A DNA stretch of 64,000 nucleotides from Dyella humicola (lineage in GTDB: Bacteria > Pseudomonadota > Gammaproteobacteria > Xanthomonadales > Rhodanobacteraceae), in NCBI RefSeq assembly GCF_026283945.1, contig NZ_JAPDPC010000001.1, positions 3,224,001 to 3,288,000 of the forward strand. The letters are read 5' to 3'. Shown one piece after another: positions 56,066-64,000 of the stretch (position 1 is the first letter of the stretch; each line of letters opens with the position of its first letter). The translations under genes were made by a program, and so were the position numbers. The notes under the pieces were generated by a model. It searched no databases. It was not told the DNA's origin and worked only from the letters and a program-made list of their open reading frames with translations.

Positions 56066-56817
56066 GCGCCGTCTCCCTTATCGCCAAGCACGCCGCAATG
56101 CAGCGGCGGCGTTACTGAACCCGCTGCCTGGGCATGCATATCCGCCGGCAGCTCCCGCCCCGCCAGCCAGGCGGATACGGCGCTGATATCCGACGCGCTC
56201 AACCGGTTCGCAATGTCCGCCATGCAATCCGGTGCCACCGTGGCGCGCGTCTTCGTGCGCCACGACCCCAGCTGGGAACTGATGTAGTCATAAGGCAACC
56301 CCACCAGGCCCGGAATGTCCGGTTGCACGCCGGTCAGCTGACTACCGTGACAAGCGCTACAGGGTGGAATCTGGCGCGCGGGGTCTCCGTGTGCCACCAA
56401 CTGCTCGCCGCGCTTGAGCGCGTCGGCGGAAGTGGGCGGCATCGGCGAGCGGCTGTACGGGACTTCTTGTGCGGAGAAGTACTCGGCGATCTCATGCATG
56501 TACTCGGGGCTTAGTTGGCGCACCGTGTATTCCATCGGGCCGTACTTGCGCAGGCCGTCCTGGAAATCCTTCAATTGACGCGCAAGATAGCCGGCCGGCT
56601 TGCCTGCCAACCGCGGAAAGAATCCACTTTCGGGCGTGCCTTCACCGTGTACGCCATGGCAAGCCGTGCATGCGGCGATGCGCTGCCGGAGCGTGTCCGG
56701 AATGCGCCCGGGCGACGCCTCGTCCGCGTGTAGCGCCGCCATACCTATGACGAAATACAGGATGCATGCGCTGACGACACGCCTGGCCTGGCACAGCTTC
56801 GCTGAGAGCCGCTTCAT
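56062..56817 (-). CDS. Diheme cytochrome c (c4-like)
   Basis: 251 residues. A signal peptide (cleavage likely near ALHA, residue 31) and two haem c sites, CTACH (50-54) and CSACH (153-157), in a duplicated cytochrome c553/c4-like arrangement. Typical c4 words are present: FFPRLAGKPAGYLARQLKDF and IPGLVGLPYDYISSQLGSWR. Axial methionines may be in YMHEIAEY and DCMADIANRLS. It overlaps the triheme gene by 4 bp, so the two probably form one electron-transfer unit whose donor and acceptor lie elsewhere. Confidence 0.92.
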   Translation of the reverse strand: MKRLSAKLCQARRVVSACILYFVIGMAALHADEASPGRIPDTLRQRIAACTACHGVHGEGTPESGFFPRLAGKPAGYLARQLKDFQDGLRKYGPMEYTVRQLSPEYMHEIAEYFSAQEVPYSRSPMPPTSADALKRGEQLVAHGDPARQIPPCSACHGSQLTGVQPDIPGLVGLPYDYISSQLGSWRTKTRATVAPDCMADIANRLSASDISAVSAWLAGRELPADMHAQAAGSVTPPLHCGVLGDKGDGA

Positions 56818-57071
56818 GATGAATCCGTATCCGCGCCACTAACCGGGAGATCATCCTGGCGAAGACACCAGGTGCAATGAGTCAGCCACCGCTGTGCGAG
56901 GACTGCTCAGCGCCGGCCCGCTCGATTATAGATCGCCGCCGATATCGAACGACACCGAATGCGGCCGCCCTGGGTACTCGCGACATCGTGTCGCAGCGGA
57001 TTGTTCCTGACGCGCTGAAGGTCGTTGACCGCTCAATTCCATCGCGCCGGACCAAGCCAATCGTCGCCGAA

Positions 57072-58745
57072 TCAGGCGGATGCCACCTGTTGGAAGGAGA
57101 TCACCGGCGACGTAAATGGGGCGGCGCGCAAGGCGTCGTGCAACAGCAGCGAAACGCAAAGCTGATCATGCGTATCACGCTGATGAACCGTGCCGCCATA
57201 GATCTGCGCGCGATCACGAATGCTCGACATGCCCTGACCGTTCGTGCCGAGCAGCGAAACCACCTGCTTCCATTCCAGCGCAGGCTTGCCTCGATGAGCC
57301 GGCACAGCGCGAGCACAGGTCATGCGCATGACCACCCAACGCCGCCCCTGCGTTTGACCACCGCGGATCTGGAGGCGGATTCGCCTGACCGGCTCGCGGG
57401 CGAGCACATAGACCATCACTTCGCTCGCCAGTCGATACAACATCATATGGACGTCCGGAGCCAGCAGCTCCAGCTCGCTCCCCGCCAGATCGCATTCGTA
57501 GGTGGCGCCCACCAGGGACGCAGCCCGCAACAGGGGGCCATCCCGAAACGTCGCCGGAACGCCACGCTCCCGCCAGGTACGCGGATAGAGCGCATCGGCG
57601 AGCCGATGCATCTCATGCTGCGTGATGGCGGCATGCCGGGAATACATATGTTCCAGATTGTCCGGCAGCACAGGACGCAACCGATCGAGCAAGCGCTTCT
57701 GACTGTCTCGCATCGACAGGCCGATGCGTTCGAGCGCCTCGGCCGTCTGCCGCAAGCGCAACTCTTCCTGGTACAGCCCCTGCTGCGCCAGCTCAAAGCC
57801 ACGTAGCGCGTCGCTCGTATCGTGCGGGTCCGCTGCGACGCGCGGGGCAAGTCGTGATCCGAGCAAGAGCAAGGTCGAAATGGCAAAGGCGATCAGTGTC
57901 TGCGCCTGGATCACCGAGGGATCGCGCACCACCGTTTCGGTCAGCTGGACCGCCACGCTCGCCAGCGTGCCGGCCGCCGCGGCACCCGGCCACCCATGCC
58001 GCAGGGTCATCCAGGCCACCGGCAGGAACATGGCAATGCGGCAGACCTGCATGGTTTCCGCGTTACCCACGGACGCCAACCACATGAGCAGCAACAACGG
58101 CGGCACCACGCCAAGCGCACAATCACTGAAGAAGCGCCCGCGCAGCGCGGCAAGCCATGCCGCCGGTGTCCTGACAGCAGGAAGCCAAAGCCGCAACGCC
58201 ATCGCAGCGGGCGCCAGCGTAAGCGCGCCCATGAAGCCGCCGAGAAAATACCCGAGCACGATACGAGCGGTTATAGCGGGCGCCTGTTGGCCATGTGGCA
58301 TCTGCATCGTCGCCAGCGTCGCAGTGCTGGCCAGTGCCGTCACCAGCGCCCCCACCAGAATCGTCGACAACACCATCGCCATGTTGACCCGGCCATCGGT
58401 GTGGAAAAGCGGCATGCGACGACGGCACCAGGCAAACGCTGGCGCACTGAACAGGATGGGCGGTATGGACATGAGGCTGGCCCAGACCCAGCCGAAATCC
58501 TGCTGATTGCTCCAGCCCAGGTAGGTGACCGGCATGGTTTCGCCAACGATCAGTGCAGGCCAGTAGCGGTACGGCACGAGCAGCAGACAGGCCACGCGCA
58601 GACCGGCGGGCAGGTTCCAATGCGACACCGACATGCTGCGCAGAAGCATGTAGGACGCGGCATAGGCCAGGGCGACAGCCACATGCACCATCCAGCCATC
58701 CCAGCGCAGACGCACCCGTGATGCGCCTCCCCCATTTTTCGCCAT
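57072..58745 (-). CDS. MASE1 sensor protein with degenerate histidine-kinase domain
   Basis: 557 residues from ATG 58745; ATG 58784 or GTG 58838 are alternatives, none with a good ribosome site. Residues about 18-300 are eight or so membrane segments of the MASE1 sensory type (WNLPAGLRVACLLLVPYRYW, ILFSAPAFAWCRRR). The cytoplasmic part has a DHp-like stretch (QHEMHRLADALYPRTWRERG) and an ATPase-like end. The N-box asparagine is missing (LASEVMVYVLAR where EALxNxxxHA is usual) and no DxGxG box is visible. A G2-like GQGMSSIRDRAQIYGG remains. It is therefore probably not an active kinase. No response regulator is adjacent. Confidence 0.8.
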   Translation of the reverse strand: MAKNGGGASRVRLRWDGWMVHVAVALAYAASYMLLRSMSVSHWNLPAGLRVACLLLVPYRYWPALIVGETMPVTYLGWSNQQDFGWVWASLMSIPPILFSAPAFAWCRRRMPLFHTDGRVNMAMVLSTILVGALVTALASTATLATMQMPHGQQAPAITARIVLGYFLGGFMGALTLAPAAMALRLWLPAVRTPAAWLAALRGRFFSDCALGVVPPLLLLMWLASVGNAETMQVCRIAMFLPVAWMTLRHGWPGAAAAGTLASVAVQLTETVVRDPSVIQAQTLIAFAISTLLLLGSRLAPRVAADPHDTSDALRGFELAQQGLYQEELRLRQTAEALERIGLSMRDSQKRLLDRLRPVLPDNLEHMYSRHAAITQHEMHRLADALYPRTWRERGVPATFRDGPLLRAASLVGATYECDLAGSELELLAPDVHMMLYRLASEVMVYVLAREPVRRIRLQIRGGQTQGRRWVVMRMTCARAVPAHRGKPALEWKQVVSLLGTNGQGMSSIRDRAQIYGGTVHQRDTHDQLCVSLLLHDALRAAPFTSPVISFQQVASA

Positions 58746-59054
58746 ATCTTTCAAGCGCTGCCCCGGCCCTGTCTGCTGATGCATCCGGCAACTGAGGCCG
58801 GTCTTGGTTGGATCGTGTTCCGCGGGCCGCGGCGACACCCGTCAAAAGCCCATATCCAAATCACGCCCGTTGGCGCGAATTTGATCATAAATTCATCAGT
58901 TATTCATCCCTGACGCGAGGCTACGCCATCCGGCCTGTTCAGCGGATCAAGCCATAGCCGCGCAGCGCTTTGGCACCATGCAAAAGAAAAACCCGGCATC
59001 GGCCGGGCATTCCAGAAAGGATTGGGTGTGAGCAGAGGCCCCAGCAGTAGCGCG
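58746..59054. other. Intergenic region upstream of the MASE1 gene
   Basis: 309 bp. It holds alternative starts of the MASE1 gene (58784, 58838), an AT-rich patch at 58888-58914 that probably contains its promoter, and the terminator of the DAHP synthase operon at 58986-59007. I see no further gene. Confidence 0.5.
58986..59007 (-). terminator. Rho-independent terminator of DAHP synthase gene
   Basis: On the minus strand: CCCGGC, loop CGAT, GCCGGG, then TTTTTCTTTT. It lies 48 bp after the stop codon. Confidence 0.88.
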
Positions 59055-60437
59055 TCAACCGCGCACGCCCACCGACTTGCGCACGATCAGCATCGCCAGC
59101 TCCAGCGATTGCTCGTAGTTGAGACGCGGATCGACCATGGATTTGTAGGCACGATCCAGGTCCGTTTCATTCAGATCGCGCGCTCCTCCCATGCACTCGG
59201 TCACGTCCTCCCCGGTCAGCTCCAGGTGCACACCGCCCAATCGCGTGCCAGCCGCCGCATGGATATCGAAGGCCTGGTCCAACTCGCCGCGAATATTGTC
59301 AAAACGTCGCGTCTTGTAGCCGTTCGAGGTGGTTTCCGTATTGCCGTGCATGGGATCCGCCACCCACAACACGCGCCGGCCCTCGCGCTTCACCGCATCC
59401 AGCAAGGGCGGCAAGGCGCTGCCAATCTGCGCATTGCCCATGCGATGGATCAGGGTCAGCCTGCCCGGCTCTTCGTCAGGATTGAGGGCTTCGATCAGCG
59501 GCAACAACTGTGCCGGCGTAACCGACGGCCCGACCTTCACGGCGATCGGGTTGCGAATGCCGCGAAAATACTCCACGTGCGCTCCATCCAGCGCGGCCGT
59601 GCGCATGCCTATCCAGGGGAAATGGGTGGACAGATTGAACCAGCCACGATGCCTCGGCACCTGCCGCGTTATGGCCTCTTCGTAATGCAGCAACAGCGCT
59701 TCGTGCGACGTGAAGAAATCGACCCGCGAGAACCCCGCGATAGGACCGGCCAGCGTTTCCATGAACCGCAGTGAGTCGCCGATCGCCGTCACCATGCGCC
59801 GATATTCCGCAGCCAGCGGCGAATGCTCGACCCAGGCCAGATCCCAGTATTCGGGATGGTGGAGATCAGCGAAACCGCCGTCGATCAGGGCGCGCACGAA
59901 ATTCATGGTCAGCGCGGAGTGCGCATGCGCCTGAATCAGTCGCTGCGGATCCGCACGCCGCGCCGCGGGCGTGAAATCCGGGCTGTTGACCAGATCGCCC
60001 CGGAAACTGGGCAACGTAACGCCGTCGCGGGTCTCCGTATCAGTGGAGCGCGGTTTCGCGTACTGGCCGGCGAAGCGACCTACCCGCAGTACCGGCTTTT
60101 TCAAGCCATGTACCAGCACCAGGCTCATCTGCAGCAACACCTTGAGCCGATTGGAGATGATCGGGCTGGTGCAATCGGCAAAGCTCTCGGCGCAGTCACC
60201 ACCCTGCAGCACAAAGCGCTGGCCTTCCTGTGCTTCCGCCAAGGCCTGCCTGAGCGCCAGCACCTCCCACGACGTCACCAGCGGCGGAAGCGAGGCAAGC
60301 AGACCGGTGGCGCGAGCCAGCTCGGCCGCGTCTTCATACAGCGGCTGCTGCAGGGCTTGCCGCTGCCGCCAACTGCCGGGGGTCCAGCCGGCTGGAACTT
60401 GAATGGATGCAGGGCCAATGGACATGACGTGGGACAT
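59055..60437 (-). CDS. 3-deoxy-7-phosphoheptulonate synthase, class II
   Basis: 460 residues from ATG 60437; ATG 60425 is four codons in, and the frame beyond 60437 overlaps dsbB. The first enzyme of the shikimate pathway, it condenses phosphoenolpyruvate with erythrose 4-phosphate. It is of the plant/Mycobacterium class II type. Metal-binding Cys82 is in LQGGDCAESF. Other conserved segments: KPVLRVGRFAGQYAKPRS, SHEALLLHYEEAITR, STHFPWIGMRTA, GVHLELTGEDVTECMGG and YKSMVDPRLNYEQSLE. It starts 13 bp after dsbB and ends at a strong terminator. Confidence 0.96.
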   Translation of the reverse strand: MSHVMSIGPASIQVPAGWTPGSWRQRQALQQPLYEDAAELARATGLLASLPPLVTSWEVLALRQALAEAQEGQRFVLQGGDCAESFADCTSPIISNRLKVLLQMSLVLVHGLKKPVLRVGRFAGQYAKPRSTDTETRDGVTLPSFRGDLVNSPDFTPAARRADPQRLIQAHAHSALTMNFVRALIDGGFADLHHPEYWDLAWVEHSPLAAEYRRMVTAIGDSLRFMETLAGPIAGFSRVDFFTSHEALLLHYEEAITRQVPRHRGWFNLSTHFPWIGMRTAALDGAHVEYFRGIRNPIAVKVGPSVTPAQLLPLIEALNPDEEPGRLTLIHRMGNAQIGSALPPLLDAVKREGRRVLWVADPMHGNTETTSNGYKTRRFDNIRGELDQAFDIHAAAGTRLGGVHLELTGEDVTECMGGARDLNETDLDRAYKSMVDPRLNYEQSLELAMLIVRKSVGVRG

Positions 60438-60450
60438 CAGGGGCAGCCAG

Positions 60451-60948
60451 TCAGGCGCGCTTACGCGCAAGCACGTAGATAGCGAGAAAAACCAACAACA
60501 CGTACCAGACGAGCGTCCAGGCCGGCATCGGCAGGCCAAATACGGGCTCGATCTTGGCGCACTCGCCCGAACCAGTGAACACCATCTTTAGCACTTTGGC
60601 GAACGGGAACGTATCCACCATGTAGCCCAGATTCGGGCCACAGGACGGAATCTGGTCGGCAGGCAACGTCTGCAACCATAAATGCCTGCCCGCCGTGGCG
60701 ATGCCACCGAAAGCGCCTAGCAGCACTCCCAAGGTATACACCGAACGACCGCCGCCGCGCGGCGCGTGCAGGCCGCCGATAAGGAAAAATACCGCCATCA
60801 CCAGGAAGGCAATGCGCTGAAAAATGCACAAGGGGCATGGAATCATGCCCAGCACGTGTTCCGCATACAGGGCGTAGCCGAGCAGCGCTGCGCAGATAAA
60901 AAAGCCCACGAGGTAGGTGGTGCGAAACGACCAGCGGAAAGGGTTCAT
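60451..60948 (-). CDS. dsbB: Disulfide bond formation protein DsbB
   Basis: 165 residues from ATG 60948; ATG 60957 is an alternative. Four membrane segments. The CxxC pair is in IPCPLCIFQR (Cys38, Cys41) and the second periplasmic pair is Cys103 (IPSCGPNLG) and Cys130 (GSGECAKIE), as in E. coli DsbB. It reoxidises DsbA and passes electrons to quinone. DsbA is not in the window. It precedes the DAHP synthase gene by 13 bp, so both are probably on one transcript although functionally unrelated. Confidence 0.96.
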   Translation of the reverse strand: MNPFRWSFRTTYLVGFFICAALLGYALYAEHVLGMIPCPLCIFQRIAFLVMAVFFLIGGLHAPRGGGRSVYTLGVLLGAFGGIATAGRHLWLQTLPADQIPSCGPNLGYMVDTFPFAKVLKMVFTGSGECAKIEPVFGLPMPAWTLVWYVLLVFLAIYVLARKRA

Positions 60949-61054
60949 GGCAGCCATGTTGCGTCGCGAAAGAGCGACATTAACCGCTCGTGGCGACGCT
61001 GTCAGCCCATCGAATGACGCAGTCACGAGACAACGAGACAGGCGAATGCCCATA

Positions 61055-61088
61055 AAAACAAAACCCCGGCAGGTAAACCGGCCGGGGT
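61055..61088 (-). terminator. Terminator of the ribosomal protein operon after rplQ
   Basis: On the minus strand: CCCCGGC, 10-nt loop, GCCGGGG, then TTTTGTTTTTA. It lies 26 bp past the rplQ stop codon and ends the alpha operon. Confidence 0.88.
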
Positions 61089-61113
61089 CAGGTAGAACAC
61101 TTACTGAAGTCGC

Positions 61114-61494
61114 TTACTCGGCAGCTTCTTCGACGCGCGGGCGATCGACCAGCTCGACATACGCCATCGGCGCATTGTCGCCCGGGCGGAAGCCGCACTT
61201 GAGGATACGCAGGTAGCCGCCGGGACGCTCGCGGTAACGAGGACCGAGCTCGACGAACAGCTTGCCGACCGCCTGCTTGTCGCGCAGACGCGCGAAAGCG
61301 AGACGACGGTTGGCGACGCCATCGGTCTTGGCGAGCGTGATGAGCGGCTCGGCGACGCGACGGAGTTCCTTCGCCTTGGGAAGGGTGGTGCGGATCAGCT
61401 CGTGCTTGAACAGCGACGACGCCATGTTCTTGAACATGGCTTCGCGATGGCTGCTCGTGCGATTGAGCTTGCGACCGGATTTCTGGTGGCGCAT
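61114..61494 (-). CDS. rplQ: 50S ribosomal protein L17
   Basis: 126 residues. L17 lines the exit-tunnel side of the large subunit. Complete family pattern: [48 protein letters not shown], then [26 protein letters not shown]. The last gene of the alpha operon. An unusually long 210-bp gap separates it from rpoA. Confidence 0.98.
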   Translation of the reverse strand: MRHQKSGRKLNRTSSHREAMFKNMASSLFKHELIRTTLPKAKELRRVAEPLITLAKTDGVANRRLAFARLRDKQAVGKLFVELGPRYRERPGGYLRILKCGFRPGDNAPMAYVELVDRPRVEEAAE

Positions 61495-61670
61495 GGCGTT
61501 TACTCTCTAAAGTCTATTGTTATGAAAAGCCGGTCAGGATGAGCCGACTTCCCGCGGTTACCCGCTATTCGAGGCTGTCAGAACGCCTCGTTATAAGAGC
61601 ACGGCCTCTATGGACCGCTATGGATTCCCGGTGGAAATGCGCGATGCATCCGCCGGATCTTGCAAAGGAT

Positions 61671-61697
61671 CGGGGCGATCGAAAACCGATCGCCCCG
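61671..61697. terminator. Perfect 11-bp hairpin just after rpoA
   Basis: CGGGGCGATCG (61671-61681), AAAAC loop, CGATCGCCCCG (61687-61697). It lies 8 bp past the rpoA stop in the rpoA-rplQ gap. Without a T-run it may act as an attenuator or mRNA-stabilising or processing structure. Confidence 0.6.
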
Positions 61698-61704
61698 TGA
61701 AACA

Positions 61705-62703
61705 TCAGCCCAACTGCATGCCGTGGGACAAGCCCGGCGGCGGCCAGTTCTCGAGCTTCATGCCCAGGGCCAGACCACGACCACCCAGCACGTCCTTGAT
61801 CTCGGTCAGGGACTTCTTGCCGAGGTTCGGTGTCTTGAGCAGCTCGACTTCGGTCTTCTGCACCAGATCGCCGATGTAGTAGATGCTCTCGGCCTTCAGG
61901 CAATTTGCCGAACGCACAGTGAGCTCCAGATCGTCGATCGGACGCAGCAGCAACGGGTCGAAACCACCCTTCTCCGCCTTGTCGGTTGCACTCTCGCGAC
62001 GCGAGAAGTCACCGAACACCGACAGCTGGTCGTTGAGGATTTCGGCGGCCTTGCGAACCGCGTCTTCCGCACCGATGGTGCCGTTGGTCTCGATATCCAG
62101 CACCAGCTTGTCGAGGTTGGTGCGCTGCTCAACACGAGCGGCGTCAACTTCGTAGGCCACGCGAAGCACCGGCGCGAACGACGCGTCGAGCTGCAGGCGA
62201 CCGATCGGACGAGCTTCATCGTCCGGGTGCTGGCGCGCGCTGGCCGGCTGGTAGCCGACGCCGCGACGCACCTTCAAACGCATGTTTAGTGCGATGTCCT
62301 TGGTCAAGTGGCAGATCACATGCTCGGGGTTGATGATTTCCACCGAGTGGTCGACGGCGATATCGCCGGCGGTGACCACGCCCTTGCCCTTCTTGGCCAA
62401 GGTCAGGGTGACTTCGTCACCCGAATGCTGGCGAATCGCCACATCCTTGAGGTTCAGCAGGACTTCGATCACGTCCTCCTGCAGGCCCTCAAGCGTGGTG
62501 TATTCGTGCAGCACGCCATCAATTTCCACCTCGACGATGGCACTGCCAGGGATCGAGGAGAGCAGCACGCGGCGCAGCGCGTTGCCCAGGGTGTGGCCGA
62601 AACCACGCTCGAGCGGCTCGACCACCACCTTGGCGCGGTTGGCTCCGAGTTGCTCGACGCTAAGGCCGCGAGGCCTCAGCACGCTAGTAGACGAAACTGC
62701 CAT
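61705..62703 (-). CDS. rpoA: DNA-directed RNA polymerase, alpha subunit
   Basis: 332 residues. The N-terminal domain dimerises and nucleates polymerase assembly: [30 protein letters not shown], then the central [11 protein letters not shown]. The C-terminal domain, for UP elements and activators, shows [19 protein letters not shown] and the helix pair [20 protein letters not shown] standard member of the rpsM-rpsK-rpsD-rpoA-rplQ operon, 16 bp after rpsD. Confidence 0.99.
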   Translation of the reverse strand: MAVSSTSVLRPRGLSVEQLGANRAKVVVEPLERGFGHTLGNALRRVLLSSIPGSAIVEVEIDGVLHEYTTLEGLQEDVIEVLLNLKDVAIRQHSGDEVTLTLAKKGKGVVTAGDIAVDHSVEIINPEHVICHLTKDIALNMRLKVRRGVGYQPASARQHPDDEARPIGRLQLDASFAPVLRVAYEVDAARVEQRTNLDKLVLDIETNGTIGAEDAVRKAAEILNDQLSVFGDFSRRESATDKAEKGGFDPLLLRPIDDLELTVRSANCLKAESIYYIGDLVQKTEVELLKTPNLGKKSLTEIKDVLGGRGLALGMKLENWPPPGLSHGMQLG

Positions 62704-62719
62704 GCAAGGCTCCGGTTGA

Positions 62720-63346
62720 TTACTTCGAGTAGAGCTCGACGATCAGGCTCTCGTTGATGTCGGTCGGCAGGTCGCCGCGGTCCGGCATCGCCTTGAACGT
62801 ACCTTCGAACTTCTTGCTGTCGACTTCGACCCACTGCGGACGCAGATCCATGGTGTCGAACACGGTCGCCGCTTCCTGCACACGCAGCTGGCTGCGTGCA
62901 CGCTCGGTGAGCGCAACCGCGTCACCCGGGCGGACCTGGTACGACGGGATGTTCACCTTCTTGCCGTTGACCAGCACAGCCTTGTGGCTGACCATCTGAC
63001 GGGCCTGGGCGCGGGTGACCGCAAAACCCATGCGATAGACGACGTTGTCCAGACGGCTCTCGAGCAAGCGCAGCAGGTTCTCACCCGTGTTGCCCTTGAG
63101 GGTCGACGCCTTGGAGTAGTAGTTGCTGAACTGACGCTCAAGCACACCGTAGATGCGCTTGACCTTCTGCTTTTCACGCAGCTGGTTCGCATAGTCCGAC
63201 ATGCGCATGCGCTTGTTGGCACCATGCTGGCCGGGCTTGTTTTCCAGTTTGCACTTGGAGTCGATGGCGCGAGCCGGACTCTTCAGGCTGAGATCTGCAC
63301 CCTCACGACGGGCGAGTTTGCAGGTAGCTCCACGATAACGGGCCAT
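62720..63346 (-). CDS. rpsD: 30S ribosomal protein S4
   Basis: 208 residues. A primary 16S-binding protein and, in E. coli, the translational repressor of this operon. Signatures: [44 protein letters not shown] and the S4 domain [33 protein letters not shown]. It is 11 bp from rpsK. Confidence 0.99.
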   Translation of the reverse strand: MARYRGATCKLARREGADLSLKSPARAIDSKCKLENKPGQHGANKRMRMSDYANQLREKQKVKRIYGVLERQFSNYYSKASTLKGNTGENLLRLLESRLDNVVYRMGFAVTRAQARQMVSHKAVLVNGKKVNIPSYQVRPGDAVALTERARSQLRVQEAATVFDTMDLRPQWVEVDSKKFEGTFKAMPDRGDLPTDINESLIVELYSK

Positions 63347-63357
63347 GGGTATGCTCC

Positions 63358-63744
63358 TTAGACTCGACGCTTCTTGGGGGGACGGCAGCCGTTATGCGGA
63401 ATCGGCGTGACGTCGATGATGTTGAGGACCTTGTAGCCCAGAGCGTTCAGCGAACGCACGGCCGACTCGCGGCCCGGGCCGGGGCCCTTGATGCGGACTT
63501 CCACGGTCTTCACGCCGTAGTCGCCTGCAGCGCGGCCAGCCTTTTCGGCGGCAACCTGCGCAGCAAACGGGGTCGACTTGCGTGAGCCGCGGAAACCCGC
63601 GCCGCCCGCTGTCGCCCACGACAGGGCGTTGCCCTGGCGATCGGTGATCGTGACGATGGTGTTGTTGAAGGAGGCTTGCACGTGGGCCACGGCATCCGTG
63701 ACAACGCGCTTGATCTTCTTCTTGGTCTTGACCGGCTTAGCCAT
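63358..63744 (-). CDS. rpsK: 30S ribosomal protein S11
   Basis: 128 residues. Platform protein near the 3' end of 16S rRNA. Conserved [39 protein letters not shown], then [16 protein letters not shown] and [18 protein letters not shown]. It is 12 bp from rpsM. Confidence 0.99.
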   Translation of the reverse strand: MAKPVKTKKKIKRVVTDAVAHVQASFNNTIVTITDRQGNALSWATAGGAGFRGSRKSTPFAAQVAAEKAGRAAGDYGVKTVEVRIKGPGPGRESAVRSLNALGYKVLNIIDVTPIPHNGCRPPKKRRV

Positions 63745-63756
63745 ATTCGGGATCCG

Positions 63757-64000
63757 TTACTTCTTGATCGCGCGACGAGGACCCTTGCGGGTACGTGCGT
63801 TGGTACGCGTGCGCTGGCCGCGCACCGGCAAACCACGACGATGGCGCAGGCCGCGGTAGCAACCCAGATCCATCAGACGCTTAATGGCGATACCCACTTC
63901 GCGACGAAGATCGCCTTCGACGACATACTTGCCGATTTCGTGACGAAGCTTCTCGACTTCGCCCTCACTCAGGGACTTGATCTGCGTGGTGGGAACCACG
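63757..64000 (-). CDS. rpsM: 30S ribosomal protein S13 (5' end outside window)
   Basis: The last 80 or so of about 118 residues; the start lies beyond the right edge. Visible: [60 protein letters not shown] and the end [10 protein letters not shown], all typical of S13 in the 30S head. It is the first gene of the operon portion seen here. Confidence 0.97.
   Translation of the reverse strand, partial: VVPTTQIKSLSEGEVEKLRHEIGKYVVEGDLRREVGIAIKRLMDLGCYRGLRHRRGLPVRGQRTRTNARTRKGPRRAIKK

Overview
This is a contiguous, gene-dense chromosomal segment of a GC-rich gammaproteobacterium. The gene order and protein types point to the order Xanthomonadales (Lysobacterales), most likely a Rhodanobacteraceae member such as Dyella, Luteibacter, Frateuria or Rhodanobacter. 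The evidence is the map-glnD-dapD-dapE block, the rpsB-tsf-pyrH-frr-uppS-cdsA-dxr-rseP-bamA-lpxD-fabZ-lpxA-lpxB-rnhB-dnaE-accA super-cluster without a skp gene, and intergenic repeats of the CCCTCACCCC/CTCTCCCC and CACCGTCATCCC kinds. The genus is inferred; no rRNA gene is present to fix it. Nearly all of the window is core housekeeping DNA. I see no prophage, insertion sequence, CRISPR array, tRNA or rRNA gene.

Layout. 1-3.9 kb: a partial NUDIX hydrolase (-), a phosphodiester-glycosidase lipoprotein (+) and a penicillin-acylase-type Ntn hydrolase (+). 3.97-4.61 kb: a roughly 600-bp imperfect palindrome between convergent genes. 4.6-12.7 kb (all -): map, glnD, dapD, a ceramidase-like membrane hydrolase, an Spx/ArsC-like protein, a ferritin-like/VIT1 membrane protein and dapE. 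Lysine/peptidoglycan precursor synthesis and PII signalling are here interleaved with membrane and metal genes. 13.0-27.6 kb (all +): translation factors, UMP kinase, isoprenoid and phospholipid synthesis, the S2P protease RseP, outer-membrane assembly (BamA) and lipid A synthesis. This is an envelope-biogenesis cluster. 27.6-28.9 kb: a loose region with one 69-aa hypothetical gene and the remnant of an amino-acid permease. 28.9-38.9 kb (+): a TlpA-like thioredoxin, dnaE, accA, a VOC protein, a NYN/OST-HTH protein, tilS, xseB, ispA and a glycine-rich exported protein.

38.9-52.1 kb: DUF4870 and pmbA/tldE (-), DUF1653 and darP (+), a YeiH-family exporter with a coupled 73-aa Cys-rich protein (-), tldD (-), a sterol-desaturase-family oxidase (+), and yhdP and rng (-). 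TldD and TldE, the two halves of one peptidase complex, lie about 3 kb apart. 52.1-60.95 kb: a Mug-like glycosylase, a LysR regulator divergent from a short-chain-type oxidoreductase, a triheme/diheme cytochrome c pair, a degenerate MASE1 histidine-kinase-like protein, class II DAHP synthase and dsbB. 61.1-64.0 kb: the distal end of the alpha/S4/S11/S13 ribosomal operon (rpsM partial, rpsK, rpsD, rpoA, rplQ; all -).

I found no clearly new multi-gene system. The most interesting items are the long palindrome, the small Cys-rich protein coupled to the YeiH exporter, the MASE1 protein with a broken ATPase domain, the insertion of ceramidase and ferritin/VIT1 genes into the dap operon, and several leader or intergenic structures.
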